Assembly (NCBI GenBank): GCA_964613585.1
Contig: CAZTHL010000026.1
Location: forward strand, 1 to 44,451
Direction of reading: 5' to 3'
Origin: CAZTHL01 sp964613585
GTDB taxonomy: Bacteria > Pseudomonadota > Alphaproteobacteria > DSM-16000 > Inquilinaceae
DNA length: 44,451 nt
A model generated the notes under the pieces. That model was not told where the DNA came from. It did no database searches and saw nothing but the letters and a program-made list of their open reading frames with translations. The translations under genes were made by a program, and so were the position numbers. The number at the start of each line of letters is the position of its first letter. Position 1 is the first letter of the stretch. Of the stretch, positions 1-8,599 are shown in pieces.

Positions 1-1
1 G

Positions 2-808
2 GGGCCCTTGCACGTCACACTTCTTATGGTGGTCGGCCTCGGCGCCCAATATCCCGACGCCAACTCGAATGTGACCATGGTGACGCGCCTGCTCTGGGAG
101 GGGATGGGCTTCGGCTGGGCAGAGACCTGCTATTCCGGCGTGACCTTCCCGCTGGTCGAGCCCGGCCTCGAGCACGCCGCCCGGCTCGGCTACCGGCGCA
201 TCGTCGTGTTCCCCTACTTCCTGTTCACCGGGATCCTGGTGCAGCGCATCTACGACGCCGCGGATCGGGTGGCGGCCCGGCACCCGGACCTGGAGATCAT
301 CAAGGCGCCCTACCTCAACGACCATCCGCTGGTCATCGACACCTTCCTCGATCGTCTCGAGGAGGCCGCCGGCGGCCGGGCCGTGATGAACTGCCAGACC
401 TGCAAGTACCGGGAGCAGGTGTTGGGCTTCGAGGCCGAGGTCGGCCTCGCCCAGGAAAGCCATCACCATCACGTCGAGGGCATCGGCACCGGCAATGGCC
501 ACGGCCCGGGCGGCGACGGCCAGGGCGGCGACGGCGACGGCGACGGCAAAGATCAACGGCACGGGCACCACAACCACCACGGCCACGGCCATGGTGACGG
601 TCACGGGCATGGGCATGGGCATGCGCACGGCCACGGCCACGGGCATGGTCACGGTCACGGGCATGGGCACGGTCATGGGCATGGGCATGGGCATGCGCAC
701 GGTCACGGGCATGCGCACGGCCACGGGAACGGCCATGACGGCCACGGCCATCATCCGTATCCGCACGCCGACCATCCGCTTGGGCCGAAGAGCCTGACCG
801 GCGGCTGA
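2..808 (+). CDS. cbiX: CbiX-type sirohydrochlorin chelatase, 5'-truncated, with His/Gly-rich tail
   Basis: The frame is open to the left window edge, so the N-terminal half is missing; the TTG at 8 is only an internal possibility. What is present matches the second half of the CbiX family, which inserts cobalt into sirohydrochlorin-type rings. Family-typical stretches include GFGWAETCYSGVTFPLVEPG and a later FPYFLFTGILVQRI. Residues from about 150 onward form a tail dominated by alternating His-Gly (bases about 455-770), with scattered Ala, Asp and Asn. Such tails occur in some CbiX and cobalt/nickel-handling proteins and are thought to store metal, but this one is long (about 100 residues). 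cobH follows 10 bp downstream, consistent with one B12 operon. A [4Fe-4S]-type role for the CQTC pair (residues about 128-131) is possible but unproven. Family call is secure; the true start lies outside the window. Confidence 0.88.
   Translation, partial: GPLHVTLLMVVGLGAQYPDANSNVTMVTRLLWEGMGFGWAETCYSGVTFPLVEPGLEHAARLGYRRIVVFPYFLFTGILVQRIYDAADRVAARHPDLEIIKAPYLNDHPLVIDTFLDRLEEAAGGRAVMNCQTCKYREQVLGFEAEVGLAQESHHHHVEGIGTGNGHGPGGDGQGGDGDGDGKDQRHGHHNHHGHGHGDGHGHGHGHAHGHGHGHGHGHGHGHGHGHGHGHAHGHGHAHGHGNGHDGHGHHPYPHADHPLGPKSLTGG
470..770 (+). repeat. Degenerate His-Gly codon repeat in the cbiX tail
   Basis: The sequence is built from repeats of 6 bases (CACGGC/CATGGG/CACGGT) encoding His-Gly pairs, with drift at third positions and occasional Ala, Asn or Asp. 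This codon drift suggests selection on the protein rather than very recent slippage. The same low-complexity DNA creates long open frames on the opposite strand, which are not genes. Confidence 0.85.
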
Positions 809-818
809 GCCGGCGGCG

Positions 819-1478
819 ATGCTCGACTATCTGCGCGATCCGGCCGAGATCTACCGGCGCTCGTTCGCCGCGATCGAGCAGGAGGCCCGGCTTGAGGGTC
901 TGCCCGGGGGGCTGCACGGCGTCGCCGTCCGCCTGGTCCACGCCTGCGGCATGCCGGACATCGTCGACGACCTCGCCTGGGGCGGCGATCCGGCGGCGGC
1001 CGGGGCCCGGGCGCTCGCCGCGGGGCGCGCGGTGCTGGCCGACAGCCGCATGGTCGCCGAGGGGGTGATCCGGGCGCAGCTGCCGGCCAGCCCGGTCGTC
1101 ACGACGATCGACGATCCGCGCGCCGGGACCGGCGCGGCGCGGCTGGGCACGACCCGCTCCGCCGCCGCCGTCGATCTGTGGGACGAGATGCTGGACGGGG
1201 CCGTCGTGGCCATCGGCAACGCGCCGACCGCCCTGTTCCGCCTGCTCGAGCGGCTGACCGGGGGCGCGCCGCAACCGGCCGTGATCCTCGGCTTTCCCGT
1301 CGGCTTCATCGGCGCCGCGGAGAGCAAGCGGGCGCTCGCCGCGCTCGACCACGGCGTGCCCTATCTCACGCTCCACGGCCGCCGCGGCGGCAGCGCGCTG
1401 GCGGCGGCGGCGGTCAACGCGCTGGCCGCGGCCCTGCCGGACCCCGAGGCGCCGGTGGACCCGTGGCGGTCTGGCTGA
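819..1478 (+). CDS. cobH: Precorrin-8X methylmutase
   Basis: The 219-residue product matches CobH/CbiC in length and pattern. CobH moves the C11 methyl group of precorrin-8X to C12, giving hydrogenobyrinate. The family pattern is visible: RSFAAIEQEA near the N-terminus (with the methylmutase His at HACGMPD, about residue 47), the ADSRMVAEGV block, IGNAPTALFRLLE, GFPVGFIGAAESK and a C-terminal GRRGGSALAAAAVNAL. It begins 10 bp after the chelatase stop and its end overlaps the cobL start by 16 bp, indicating translational coupling inside the cobalamin operon. No anomalies were seen. Confidence 0.94.
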   Translation: MLDYLRDPAEIYRRSFAAIEQEARLEGLPGGLHGVAVRLVHACGMPDIVDDLAWGGDPAAAGARALAAGRAVLADSRMVAEGVIRAQLPASPVVTTIDDPRAGTGAARLGTTRSAAAVDLWDEMLDGAVVAIGNAPTALFRLLERLTGGAPQPAVILGFPVGFIGAAESKRALAALDHGVPYLTLHGRRGGSALAAAAVNALAAALPDPEAPVDPWRSG

Positions 1479-2695
1479 GCGTGGTCGGCCTCAGCGAGGA
1501 CGGCCTCGATGGCCTGCCGGCGGTGGCGCGCGGCCTCGTCGACGGCGCCGAGGTGCTGGCCGGGGGCCGCCGGCATCTCGCCATGGTGCCGGAGGACGGG
1601 CGCGAGCGCCTCGTCTGGCCGACGTCCATCGCGGCCGGCATCGAGTCGCTGGCGGAACGACGCGGCCGACGGGTCTGCGTGCTCGCCTCGGGCGATCCGT
1701 TCTGCTACGGCATCGGCGCTCGCCTCGCGGAGCGCTTTTCCATGGACGAAATGACCGTCGTTCCGGCGCCGTCCGCGTTCACCCTGGCCTGCGCCCGGCT
1801 CGGCTGGTCCCGGCCCGCATGCGAAACGATCAGCCTGCACGGTCGACCGCTGGAGCGGCTGGCCGCGCTGCTCCACCCCGGCGCGCGCATCCTGGCGCTC
1901 AGCTGGGACGGCACCACCCCGGCCGGCGCGGCGGCCCTGCTGCGCCGGGCCGGCTATGGGCCGAGCCGGCTTACCGTGCTCGAGCACCTGGGCGGCCCCG
2001 CCGAGCGCCGCCGCGACGGCACCGCGGCGGACTGGCCGGCGCCCGGGGATCCGGCTGGGCGCGTCGCAGACCTCAACACGCTCGCCGTGGCGGTCATGCC
2101 CGATCGCGAGGCCCGGCCGCGGCCGCGGGTGCCCGGCCTGCCGGACGAGGCCTTCGACCATGACGGGCAGCTGACCAAACGCGAGGCCCGCGCCGTGACC
2201 CTGGCCGCGCTGGCACCGATGCCGGGCGATCACCTGTGGGACGTCGGCGCCGGCTCGGGCTCGGTTGCCATCGAGTGGCTGCGCAGCCATCCCCGCACGA
2301 GCGCCGTCGCGGTCGAGCCGGAGCCGGATCGTTGCGCCCGCATCGCCGCCAACGCCGCCGCCCTCGGCGTCCCCGACCTGGAGATCGTCCGCGGCGCGGC
2401 GCCGGCGGCGCTCGCCGGGCTCGAGCGGCCGGACGCGGTGTTCCTCGGCGGCGGGCTGACCGCGCCCGGAACGATCGAGGCGTGCCGGCAGGCGCTTCGT
2501 TCCGGAGGCCGACTGGTGGCCAACGCGGTCACCGTCGAGGGCGAGACGGTCCTGCTGGCGGCCCAGGCCCGGCTCGGCGGGGCGTTGACCCGCCTCGCCG
2601 TGGCGCGCGCCGAGCCGGTCGGCCGCTTCACCGGCTGGCGCCCGCTCATGCCGGTGACGCAATGGATCCTCGAGAAGGGACACGCCCCGGAATGA
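1463..2695 (+). CDS. cobL: Precorrin-6Y C5,15-methyltransferase (decarboxylating)
   Basis: This is a two-domain enzyme. An N-terminal CbiE-type SAM methyltransferase (about residues 1-200; ASGDPFCYGIG loop near 76) is fused to a C-terminal CbiT-type methyltransferase with a clear SAM motif DVGAGSGS at residues 260-267. Together they methylate C5 and C15 of precorrin-6Y and remove CO2 from the C12 acetate. The open frame extends upstream to 1178, but that part is the cobH shadow. GTG at 1463 gives 410 residues, the usual CobL length, and a 16-bp overlap with cobH. Its stop overlaps the cobI start as ATGA. The fused CobL form, rather than separate CbiE and CbiT, is typical of the oxygen-dependent pathway. 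Confidence 0.93.
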   Translation: MAVWLSVVGLSEDGLDGLPAVARGLVDGAEVLAGGRRHLAMVPEDGRERLVWPTSIAAGIESLAERRGRRVCVLASGDPFCYGIGARLAERFSMDEMTVVPAPSAFTLACARLGWSRPACETISLHGRPLERLAALLHPGARILALSWDGTTPAGAAALLRRAGYGPSRLTVLEHLGGPAERRRDGTAADWPAPGDPAGRVADLNTLAVAVMPDREARPRPRVPGLPDEAFDHDGQLTKREARAVTLAALAPMPGDHLWDVGAGSGSVAIEWLRSHPRTSAVAVEPEPDRCARIAANAAALGVPDLEIVRGAAPAALAGLERPDAVFLGGGLTAPGTIEACRQALRSGGRLVANAVTVEGETVLLAAQARLGGALTRLAVARAEPVGRFTGWRPLMPVTQWILEKGHAPE

Positions 2696-3399
2696 CCGGA
2701 ACCCTGCACGGCCTCGGCGTCGGCCCGGGCGATCCGGAGCTGATCACGCTGAAGGCGCTGCGCCTGCTCCGGGCGGCCCCCGTGATCGCCTACCCCGCGC
2801 CGGAGCAGGGGCCGAGCCTGGCCCGGGCGATCGCGGCCCCGCACCTGCCCGACGGCCGCATCGAGATCGCCATCCGCATGCCCATGGTGGCCGAGCGCTT
2901 TCCGGCCCAGGAGGTCTACGACGGCGCCGCCGCGGAGATCGGCGGGCATCTGGCGGCCGGCCGCGACGTCGCGGTGCTGTGCGAGGGCGATCCGTTCTTC
3001 TACGGCTCGTTCATGTACCTGTTCGGGCGGGTGGCCGAGCGCTTCCCGGTCGCGGTGGTGCCCGGCGTCTCGTCGCTGACCGCCTGCGCCGCCGTGGCCG
3101 GGGCGCCGCTCGCCGCGCGCAACGACGTCCTGACCGTGCTGCCGGCGCCGCTCGACACGGACGCGCTCGAGGCCCGGCTGGCCGCCGCCGACGCCCTGGC
3201 CATCCTCAAGGTCGGCCGGCACCTGCCGCGGCTGCGCGCGCTGCTGGATCGCGCCGGGCTGCTGGACCACGCGCAGTACGTCGAGCGGGCGACGCTGGAC
3301 GGTCAGACGGTGCTGCCGCTCGCCGCGGCCACGGCCGAGAAGGCGCCCTACTTCTCGATGATCCTGGTGCATCGCCGGGCCCGGGCATGGACGCTCTAG
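2692..3399 (+). CDS. cobI: Precorrin-2 C20-methyltransferase
   Basis: The 235-residue product carries the tetrapyrrole methylase fold: GLGVGPGDPELITLKALR at the N-terminus, the CEGDPFFYGSFMYLF loop near residues 97-111, and the VVPGVSSLTACAA segment near 118-130. It adds the C20 methyl to precorrin-2 using SAM. ATG at 2692 overlaps the cobL stop (ATGA), and the following fusion gene starts 13 bp before this stop, so translation is probably coupled along the operon. Confidence 0.94.
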   Translation: MTGTLHGLGVGPGDPELITLKALRLLRAAPVIAYPAPEQGPSLARAIAAPHLPDGRIEIAIRMPMVAERFPAQEVYDGAAAEIGGHLAAGRDVAVLCEGDPFFYGSFMYLFGRVAERFPVAVVPGVSSLTACAAVAGAPLAARNDVLTVLPAPLDTDALEARLAAADALAILKVGRHLPRLRALLDRAGLLDHAQYVERATLDGQTVLPLAAATAEKAPYFSMILVHRRARAWTL

Positions 3400-5216
3400 C
3401 GCCGGCCGTGCTGGTGCTGGGGCCGGGTGGGCTCGGCACCGGGCGCGCCGTCGCCGCGGCCCTGCCCGGTGCCCGGCTTCACGTCCGCGGTCTCGATCCG
3501 GTGCCGGACCGATGCGTTGCGGTCGGCGAGGTCGGGCCGCACCTGCGCGCGCTGTTCCGGGAGGGGCGCCCGGTCGTCGGGATCTGCGCCGCCGGGATTC
3601 TGATCCGCAGCCTGGCGCCGGCGCTGGCCGACAAGCGGGCCGAGCCGCCGGTGCTGGCGGTGGCCGAGGACGGCGGCTGCGTCGTGCCGCTGCTCGGCGG
3701 CCATCACGGTGCCAACGAGCTGGCGCGTCGCCTGGCCGGCAGGTTGGGCGGCCGCGCCGCCGTGACGACCGCCGGCGACCATCGTTTCGGCATCGCGCTG
3801 GACGAGCCGCCGCCGGGCTGGACTCTGGCCAACCCCGGCGACGCGAAAGAGGTGACGGCGGCGCTCCTCGCCGGCGGCTGCGCCCGCCTGGCGGGCTCGG
3901 CGCCCTGGCTCGCCGGGTCGCGGCTGCCCGTGACCGGGCCGGGCGACCCGGCGGCGGTGGCGACGCTGGAGACGACCGCGCGGCGCGCGACCGGCGGTCC
4001 CGGACATCTCGTCTATCACCCGGCCGTCCTGGCGCTCGGGGTCGGCTGTGAGCGGGGCACGGAGCCCGGCGAGCTGGCAGGCCTTGTCCAGGCGGTCCTG
4101 GACGATCACGGACTCGCGACGGCGTCCGTGGCGGCGGTGGTGAGCCTCGACCTCAAGGAGGACGAGCCGGCGGTGCTGGCGCTGGCCGGGCAACTCGGCG
4201 TGCCGCTGCGGGTGTTCGCCGCGGACACGCTGGAGGCCGAGACGCCGCGCCTGGCCAACCCGTCGGCGGCGGTGTTCCGCGAGGTCGGCTGCCACGGCGT
4301 CGCCGAGGCCGCGGCGCTGGCGGCGGCCGGGCCGGAGGCGGAGCTGATCGTCGCCAAGACGAGGAGCCGCCGTGCCACCTGCGCCGTGGCGCGGGCGCCG
4401 GCGCCGATCGATCCGGAAGCGGTCGGCCGGGCGCGCGGCCGGCTCGCGGTGGTCGGCCTCGGCCCGGGCGGCCCGGCGTGGCGCACGCCCGAGGCGGCGC
4501 AGGCGCTGGCGGAGGCGACCGACGTGGTCGGCTACAGCGGCTATCTCGATTTGCTGGAGCCGGCGGCACCGGAGCAGGCCCGCCACGGCTTCGCGCTGGG
4601 CGAGGAGACCGAGCGGGTCGACAGGGCGCTCGGGCTCGCCGCCGCCGGCCGCTCGGTGGCGCTGGTCAGCTCCGGCGACCCCGGCATCTATGCCATGGCG
4701 GCACTGGTCGCCGAGCGGCTCGACCGGGCCGGCCGCGCGGACTGGCAGCGGATCGATCTTGCCGTGGTGCCCGGCCTGTCGGCGCTGCAGCTGGCCGCGG
4801 CCCGAGCCGGCGCGCCGCTCGGGCACGACTTCTGCGCGGTGTCCCTGTCCGACCTGCTGACGCCCTGGCCGGTGATCGAGCGGCGGCTGGCGGCGGCCGG
4901 CGCCGGCGACTTCGTCCTGGCGCTATACAACCCGGTATCGCAACGGCGTACGGCCCAGCTCGAGCGGGCCCGCGCAATCCTGCTGCGGCACCGGCCCGCG
5001 GCGACGCCCGTGGTGCTGGCGCGCAGCCTGGGGCGGCCGGCCGAGCGGGTCGAGATCACCGATCTGGGCACGCTGGCGCCGGCCATGGCCGACATGCTGA
5101 CGGTGATCCTGGTGGGTTCCCGCGAGACCCGGCTGGTGCCGCGCCGTCACGGCCGGCCGCTCGTCTACACGCCCCGCGGCTACGCCGACCGGTCCGGCAG
5201 CCGGGACGACGGCTGA
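3387..5216 (+). CDS. cobJ: CbiG (cobalt-precorrin-5A hydrolase-like) fused to precorrin-3B C17-methyltransferase
   Basis: ATG at 3387 gives 609 residues and overlaps cobI by 13 bp. Residues 1-210 look like the CbiG N-terminal and middle regions (GICAAGILIRSLAP at 65-78, GGHHGAN at 104-110). Residues about 215-335 resemble CbiG_C/CobE (LGVGCERGT at 217-225). Residues 352-609 are a complete CobJ/CbiH methyltransferase (VGLGPGG at 356-362, SSGDPGIYAM at 428-437, PGLSALQLAAA at 462-472). CobJ methylates C17 with ring contraction; CbiG opens the resulting lactone in the cobalt-early route. The fusion joins an enzyme of the anaerobic-type route to genes of the aerobic-type route. CbiG/CobJ fusions are known in alphaproteobacteria, so it is unusual but not unique. 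Whether the CbiG half is catalytic or acts like CobE is open. Confidence 0.9.
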   Translation: MDALAPAVLVLGPGGLGTGRAVAAALPGARLHVRGLDPVPDRCVAVGEVGPHLRALFREGRPVVGICAAGILIRSLAPALADKRAEPPVLAVAEDGGCVVPLLGGHHGANELARRLAGRLGGRAAVTTAGDHRFGIALDEPPPGWTLANPGDAKEVTAALLAGGCARLAGSAPWLAGSRLPVTGPGDPAAVATLETTARRATGGPGHLVYHPAVLALGVGCERGTEPGELAGLVQAVLDDHGLATASVAAVVSLDLKEDEPAVLALAGQLGVPLRVFAADTLEAETPRLANPSAAVFREVGCHGVAEAAALAAAGPEAELIVAKTRSRRATCAVARAPAPIDPEAVGRARGRLAVVGLGPGGPAWRTPEAAQALAEATDVVGYSGYLDLLEPAAPEQARHGFALGEETERVDRALGLAAAGRSVALVSSGDPGIYAMAALVAERLDRAGRADWQRIDLAVVPGLSALQLAAARAGAPLGHDFCAVSLSDLLTPWPVIERRLAAAGAGDFVLALYNPVSQRRTAQLERARAILLRHRPAATPVVLARSLGRPAERVEITDLGTLAPAMADMLTVILVGSRETRLVPRRHGRPLVYTPRGYADRSGSRDDG

Positions 5217-5231
5217 GCCCGCAGCCGCGAC

Positions 5232-5945
5232 TCACGTCGCGCCGGAGATCCGCCCGTCACCCGGCCGCCGGTCCCGCAGCCGGTCGGCGGCCTCGATGAC
5301 CCGGCGCTCGCGGTCGGCGCGCCGCACGGTCGAGGCCGCCAGCTCGCGCTCGACCAGGGCGGGCGGCGCGGTCGCCGGGGTGCCGCCCGGGAACGGCGGC
5401 GCCGGGTGATGCTCGAGGGCCAGCTGGATCCGGCGCGCGCGCTCTTCCCCCGCCAGCTCGGCGACGACCCGGAGCGCGGCATCGATGCCCGAGCTGACCC
5501 CGGCCGACGTGTAGATCGGGCCGTCGACGGTGACGCGATCGTCGCTCGGCACGGCGCCGAAATGGGCCAGCAGGTCGCGGGCCTGCCAGTGCGAGCCCGC
5601 GCGTCGCCCGGTGAGCAGGCCGGCGGCCCCCAGCAGCAGCGCGCCGGTGCAGATCCCCAACACGATCCGCGCGCGGGCGGCGTGCCGCGCGACGAACCCG
5701 AGCCAGGCCGGGTCGCCGAGCGCCGCGTCGATCCCGCCGCCGCCCGGCGCCACCAGCAGCTCCGACGGCGCGGCCGTGTCCCGCGTGCGGGTCGGCACCA
5801 TGGCGAGGCCCGCGCCGGTGCGCACCGGCTCCGGCGTCGCCGCCACCAGGTCGACCGTCCAACCCGGCACCCGGCTCAGCACCTCGTAGGGCCCGACCAG
5901 GTCGAGCGGCACCATGTCCGGCACCAGGATGATGTTGACCTGCAT
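5232..5945 (-). CDS. DJ-1/PfpI family protein (isonitrile-hydratase-like)
   Basis: The 237 residues show a DJ-1/PfpI fold: an N-terminal IILVPDMVPLDLVGPYEVLS segment, LLVAPGGGG at 64-71 and the nucleophile elbow GICTGALLL with Cys99. The GAAGLLTGRRAGSHW continuation resembles Pseudomonas isonitrile hydratase and the amidase-like half of GlxA regulators. There is no C-terminal AraC DNA-binding domain, so it is an enzyme rather than a regulator. Its substrate cannot be told from sequence. It converges on the cobalamin operon (15 bp gap) and is divergent from serA. Confidence 0.82.
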   Translation of the reverse strand: MQVNIILVPDMVPLDLVGPYEVLSRVPGWTVDLVAATPEPVRTGAGLAMVPTRTRDTAAPSELLVAPGGGGIDAALGDPAWLGFVARHAARARIVLGICTGALLLGAAGLLTGRRAGSHWQARDLLAHFGAVPSDDRVTVDGPIYTSAGVSSGIDAALRVVAELAGEERARRIQLALEHHPAPPFPGGTPATAPPALVERELAASTVRRADRERRVIEAADRLRDRRPGDGRISGAT

Positions 5946-5971
5946 CGATCCGCTCCCGGGGTTTCGTCGTG

Positions 5972-5985
5972 GACCCGCCCGGGTC
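5972..5985. promoter_or_regulatory. Palindrome in the DJ-1/serA divergent promoter region
   Basis: GACCCGCCCGGGTC is a near-perfect 14-bp dyad with five-base arms GACCC/GGGTC, and lies directly before a CTATAG -10-like hexamer facing serA. The position between two divergent genes fits an operator. In DNA this GC-rich such dyads arise easily by chance. Confidence 0.3.
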
Positions 5986-6046
5986 TATAGCATGAGGCCC
6001 GCGCCGTCGCGCCCCCCGGGCGGGCGCCGCAGAGGAGGGCCGCAGC

Positions 6047-7321
6047 ATGCCGAACGACCGCCCTGCCGCCACCGGAACGACCGGGACCGCCGGCCGCCTG
6101 ACGCTGCCGCGGACGGCGATCCGCGTGCTGCTGCTCGAGGGCATCCATCCAAGCGCGGTCCAGGGCCTGCGCGCGGCGGGCTACGAAACCCTGGAGACCG
6201 AGGCCGGGGCGCTTGAGGAGGACGCGCTCGTCGAGCGGATCGCCGAGGTGCACATGCTGGGCATCCGCTCCGGCACCCGGGTGACCGAACGGGTGCTGGC
6301 GGCGGCGCGGCGGCTGTTCACCATCGGCTGCTTCTGCATCGGCACCAATCAGGTCGACCTAGTGCGCGCCAAGCAGGCCGGCATCCCGGTGTTCAACGCG
6401 CCCTACTCGAACACCCGCTCGGTGGCCGAGCTGGTGCTAGCCGAGATCATCATGCTGTTCCGCGGCACCTATGAGAAGTCGGTGCTGGCCCATGCCGGGA
6501 TCTGGCGCAAGTCGGCCGCCGGCGCCCATGAGGTGCGCGGCAAGACCCTCGGCATCGTCGGCTATGGCCATATCGGCTCGCAGCTGTCGGTGCTGGCCGA
6601 GGCGCTCGGCATGCAGGTGCGCTTCTTCGACATCGAGAAGAGGATGGCGCTCGGCAACGCGCGGGAATGCGGCTCGCTGAAGGAGCTGCTCGGCGCGGCC
6701 GACGCGGTCACCCTGCACGTGCCGGCCACCCCGCTGACCCGGAACATGATCGACGCGACGGCGCTCCGGGCGATGCGGCCGGGCAGCTACCTGATCAACG
6801 CCTCGCGCGGCACGGTCGTCGACATCGACGCGCTGGTCGCGGCGCTCGACCGCGGCCACATCGCCGGCGCGGCCATCGACGTGTTCCCGGAGGAGCCGGC
6901 CGGCCGGCACGACGCCTTCGACAGCCCGCTGCGCCGCTTCGACAACGTGATCCTGACCCCGCATGTCGGCGGCAGCACCCAGGAGGCGCAGTCCGGCATC
7001 GGCAGCGAGGTGGCGGAGAAGCTGATCCGCTACAGCGACAACGGCTCGACCGTGGGCGCCGTCAACTTCCCCGAGGTGTCGCTGCCGGTGAACCAGGGCC
7101 GGGTGCGCTTCCTGCACATCCATGGCAACGTGCCGGGCGTGCTGCGCGGCGTGACCGAGGTGTTCTCGGCGCGCGCCTTCAACATCGCCGCCCAGTACCT
7201 GCAGACCGACGGTGAGATCGGCTACGTGGTGGTCGACGCCGAAGGCGAGGTCGACCGCGCCGAGATCCTGGCCGCGCTGCGCGGCATCGACGGCACGATC
7301 CGCGCGCGGGCGCTGTTCTGA
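6047..7321 (+). CDS. serA: D-3-phosphoglycerate dehydrogenase
   Basis: The enzyme oxidises 3-phosphoglycerate to 3-phosphohydroxypyruvate, the first step of serine synthesis. At 424 residues it is the short E. coli-type form, with a roughly 20-residue N-terminal addition. It shows the TIGCFCIGTNQVDL segment (92-105), a Rossmann motif VGYGHIGS (171-178), catalytic Arg254 in NASRGTVVD, Glu282/283, and His306 in TPHVGGST. A C-terminal ACT domain (353-424, HIHGNVPGVL) suggests serine feedback control as in E. coli SerA. ATG at 6047 is preceded by GAGGAGGGCC. It is transcribed alone, divergent from the DJ-1 gene and convergent with the glycosyltransferase pair (3 bp gap). Confidence 0.95.
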   Translation: MPNDRPAATGTTGTAGRLTLPRTAIRVLLLEGIHPSAVQGLRAAGYETLETEAGALEEDALVERIAEVHMLGIRSGTRVTERVLAAARRLFTIGCFCIGTNQVDLVRAKQAGIPVFNAPYSNTRSVAELVLAEIIMLFRGTYEKSVLAHAGIWRKSAAGAHEVRGKTLGIVGYGHIGSQLSVLAEALGMQVRFFDIEKRMALGNARECGSLKELLGAADAVTLHVPATPLTRNMIDATALRAMRPGSYLINASRGTVVDIDALVAALDRGHIAGAAIDVFPEEPAGRHDAFDSPLRRFDNVILTPHVGGSTQEAQSGIGSEVAEKLIRYSDNGSTVGAVNFPEVSLPVNQGRVRFLHIHGNVPGVLRGVTEVFSARAFNIAAQYLQTDGEIGYVVVDAEGEVDRAEILAALRGIDGTIRARALF

Positions 7322-7324
7322 GGC

Positions 7325-8596
7325 TCACCGCGCCTCGAGCAAGGGAGCGTCATCGAGCACGGTCCGAGGCGGCAACCCGAAAAGCGCGCACAGCCGGTCC
7401 AGGCCCGGCGCGAAGGCGAAGTCGCGGCGGACGCGGGCGGCGCCGGCCGCGCCCAGCCGCACCCGCGCCGCCGGGTCGCGCGCCAGGGCCTCGATCGCCG
7501 CCGCCAGTGCCGCGGTGTCGTCCGACGCCACCAGCCGGCCGGTGACCCCGTCCTCGATCAGCTCCGGGATCGCCGACACCCGGGTCGACAGGCAGGCAAG
7601 GCCGAGCGCCTGCGCCTCCATCAGCACGTTGGGCAGGCCGTCGCGGTCGCCGTCCGCCGCCACGCGCGAGGGCAGCACGAACAGATCGGCCTCGCGGTAG
7701 GCCTCGATCACTGCCGCCTGGTCCTGCGGCCCGCGCCACTCGACCCGCTCCTCAAGGCCGAGCGACCGCGCCTGCCGTTTCAGCTCCCCCAGCCGCTCGC
7801 CGCCGCCGATGTGAACCCAGCGCCACGCCAGGGACGGCGGCAGTCGGGCCAGCGCCGCCAGCAGGACCTCGAAGCCCTTCTTGGCCACGGCCCGGCCGAC
7901 CGAGAGCAGCCGCAGCGGGTCCTCGGGCCAGGAGCCGTCGCGCGGCGGCCGCGGCGGCGGCGGCGGAAATCGCCCGAGGTCCAGGCCGTGGTAAACGAGC
8001 GCCACCTTGCCCGGCGGCTCCGCCAGCGCCGCGAGATGGTCGCGGTTGACCGCGGTGCAGGTCACGGCCCAGGCGGCGTCGGCGATCTTCCGGCGCAGCT
8101 CCCAGGCCGGCGTGGTCCAGATGTCCTTGGCGTGGGCCGAGACGCTCCAGCCGAGGCCGGCCAAGCGCGCGGCATAGCGGGTCACCGAGGCCGGCGTGTG
8201 CAGGTAGTGAACGTGGAGCCAGCGCACGTCCCCCGGCAGCTCGCGGGCGAGCACGCAGGCCTGGCCGAACCGTCGCGCGCGGCCGCGGCTGGGGTCGCCC
8301 GCCAAGTCGGACCGAAAGGCCGACCAGGCGGCGGCGAAGCCCGGCCGCCGCCGCGCCCAGGCGAGCGCGCGCAGGACCCGGCCCGGCTCCTCGTGCAGAT
8401 ACTCCGGGAGGTAGAGCACGGGCGCGGTGATCCGGCGGTGCAGGTCGTGGATCGCCGGGTCGGTCGGCCGGCGCATCGAGACGATCAGCTGCCGCTGGCC
8501 GCGCTCCTGCAGCCCCAGGATCTCCTGGGCGATGAAGGTCTCCGACAGCCGCGGGTAGCCCTTGACGACGATCGCGGTCCGCTCGCCGGCGGCCAC
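7325..8596 (-). CDS. GT4-family glycosyltransferase
   Basis: The 423 residues form a GT-B glycosyltransferase. The N-terminal half opens with a GYPRLSETFIAQE segment and later shows SAHAKDIW; the C-terminal half has LLSVGRAVAKKGFEVLL and the family's donor-binding EX7E-like block around GLPNVLMEAQALGLACLST, followed by IPELIEDGVTGRL. This arrangement is typical of family 4 enzymes that use nucleotide sugars. No signal peptide or membrane segment is visible, so it is cytoplasmic. It starts 3 bp after the upstream COG4671 gene, so the two are very probably one operon making a surface or secreted glycan. Acceptor and sugar are unknown. Confidence 0.88.
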   Translation of the reverse strand: MAAGERTAIVVKGYPRLSETFIAQEILGLQERGQRQLIVSMRRPTDPAIHDLHRRITAPVLYLPEYLHEEPGRVLRALAWARRRPGFAAAWSAFRSDLAGDPSRGRARRFGQACVLARELPGDVRWLHVHYLHTPASVTRYAARLAGLGWSVSAHAKDIWTTPAWELRRKIADAAWAVTCTAVNRDHLAALAEPPGKVALVYHGLDLGRFPPPPPRPPRDGSWPEDPLRLLSVGRAVAKKGFEVLLAALARLPPSLAWRWVHIGGGERLGELKRQARSLGLEERVEWRGPQDQAAVIEAYREADLFVLPSRVAADGDRDGLPNVLMEAQALGLACLSTRVSAIPELIEDGVTGRLVASDDTAALAAAIEALARDPAARVRLGAAGAARVRRDFAFAPGLDRLCALFGLPPRTVLDDAPLLEAR

Positions 8597-8599
8597 GGC

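Noticed and set aside
333..1376. Long antisense open frame opposite the chelatase tail and cobH
   Set aside because: Composition is Arg/Gly/Asp/His low complexity produced by the opposite strand's His-Gly repeat and GC-biased codons; no family features.
2230..4826. 380- and 476-residue antisense frames opposite cobL/cobI/cobJ
   Set aside because: Typical third-position GC shadows; Arg/Gly/Ala-rich without motifs, and they oppose well-identified genes.
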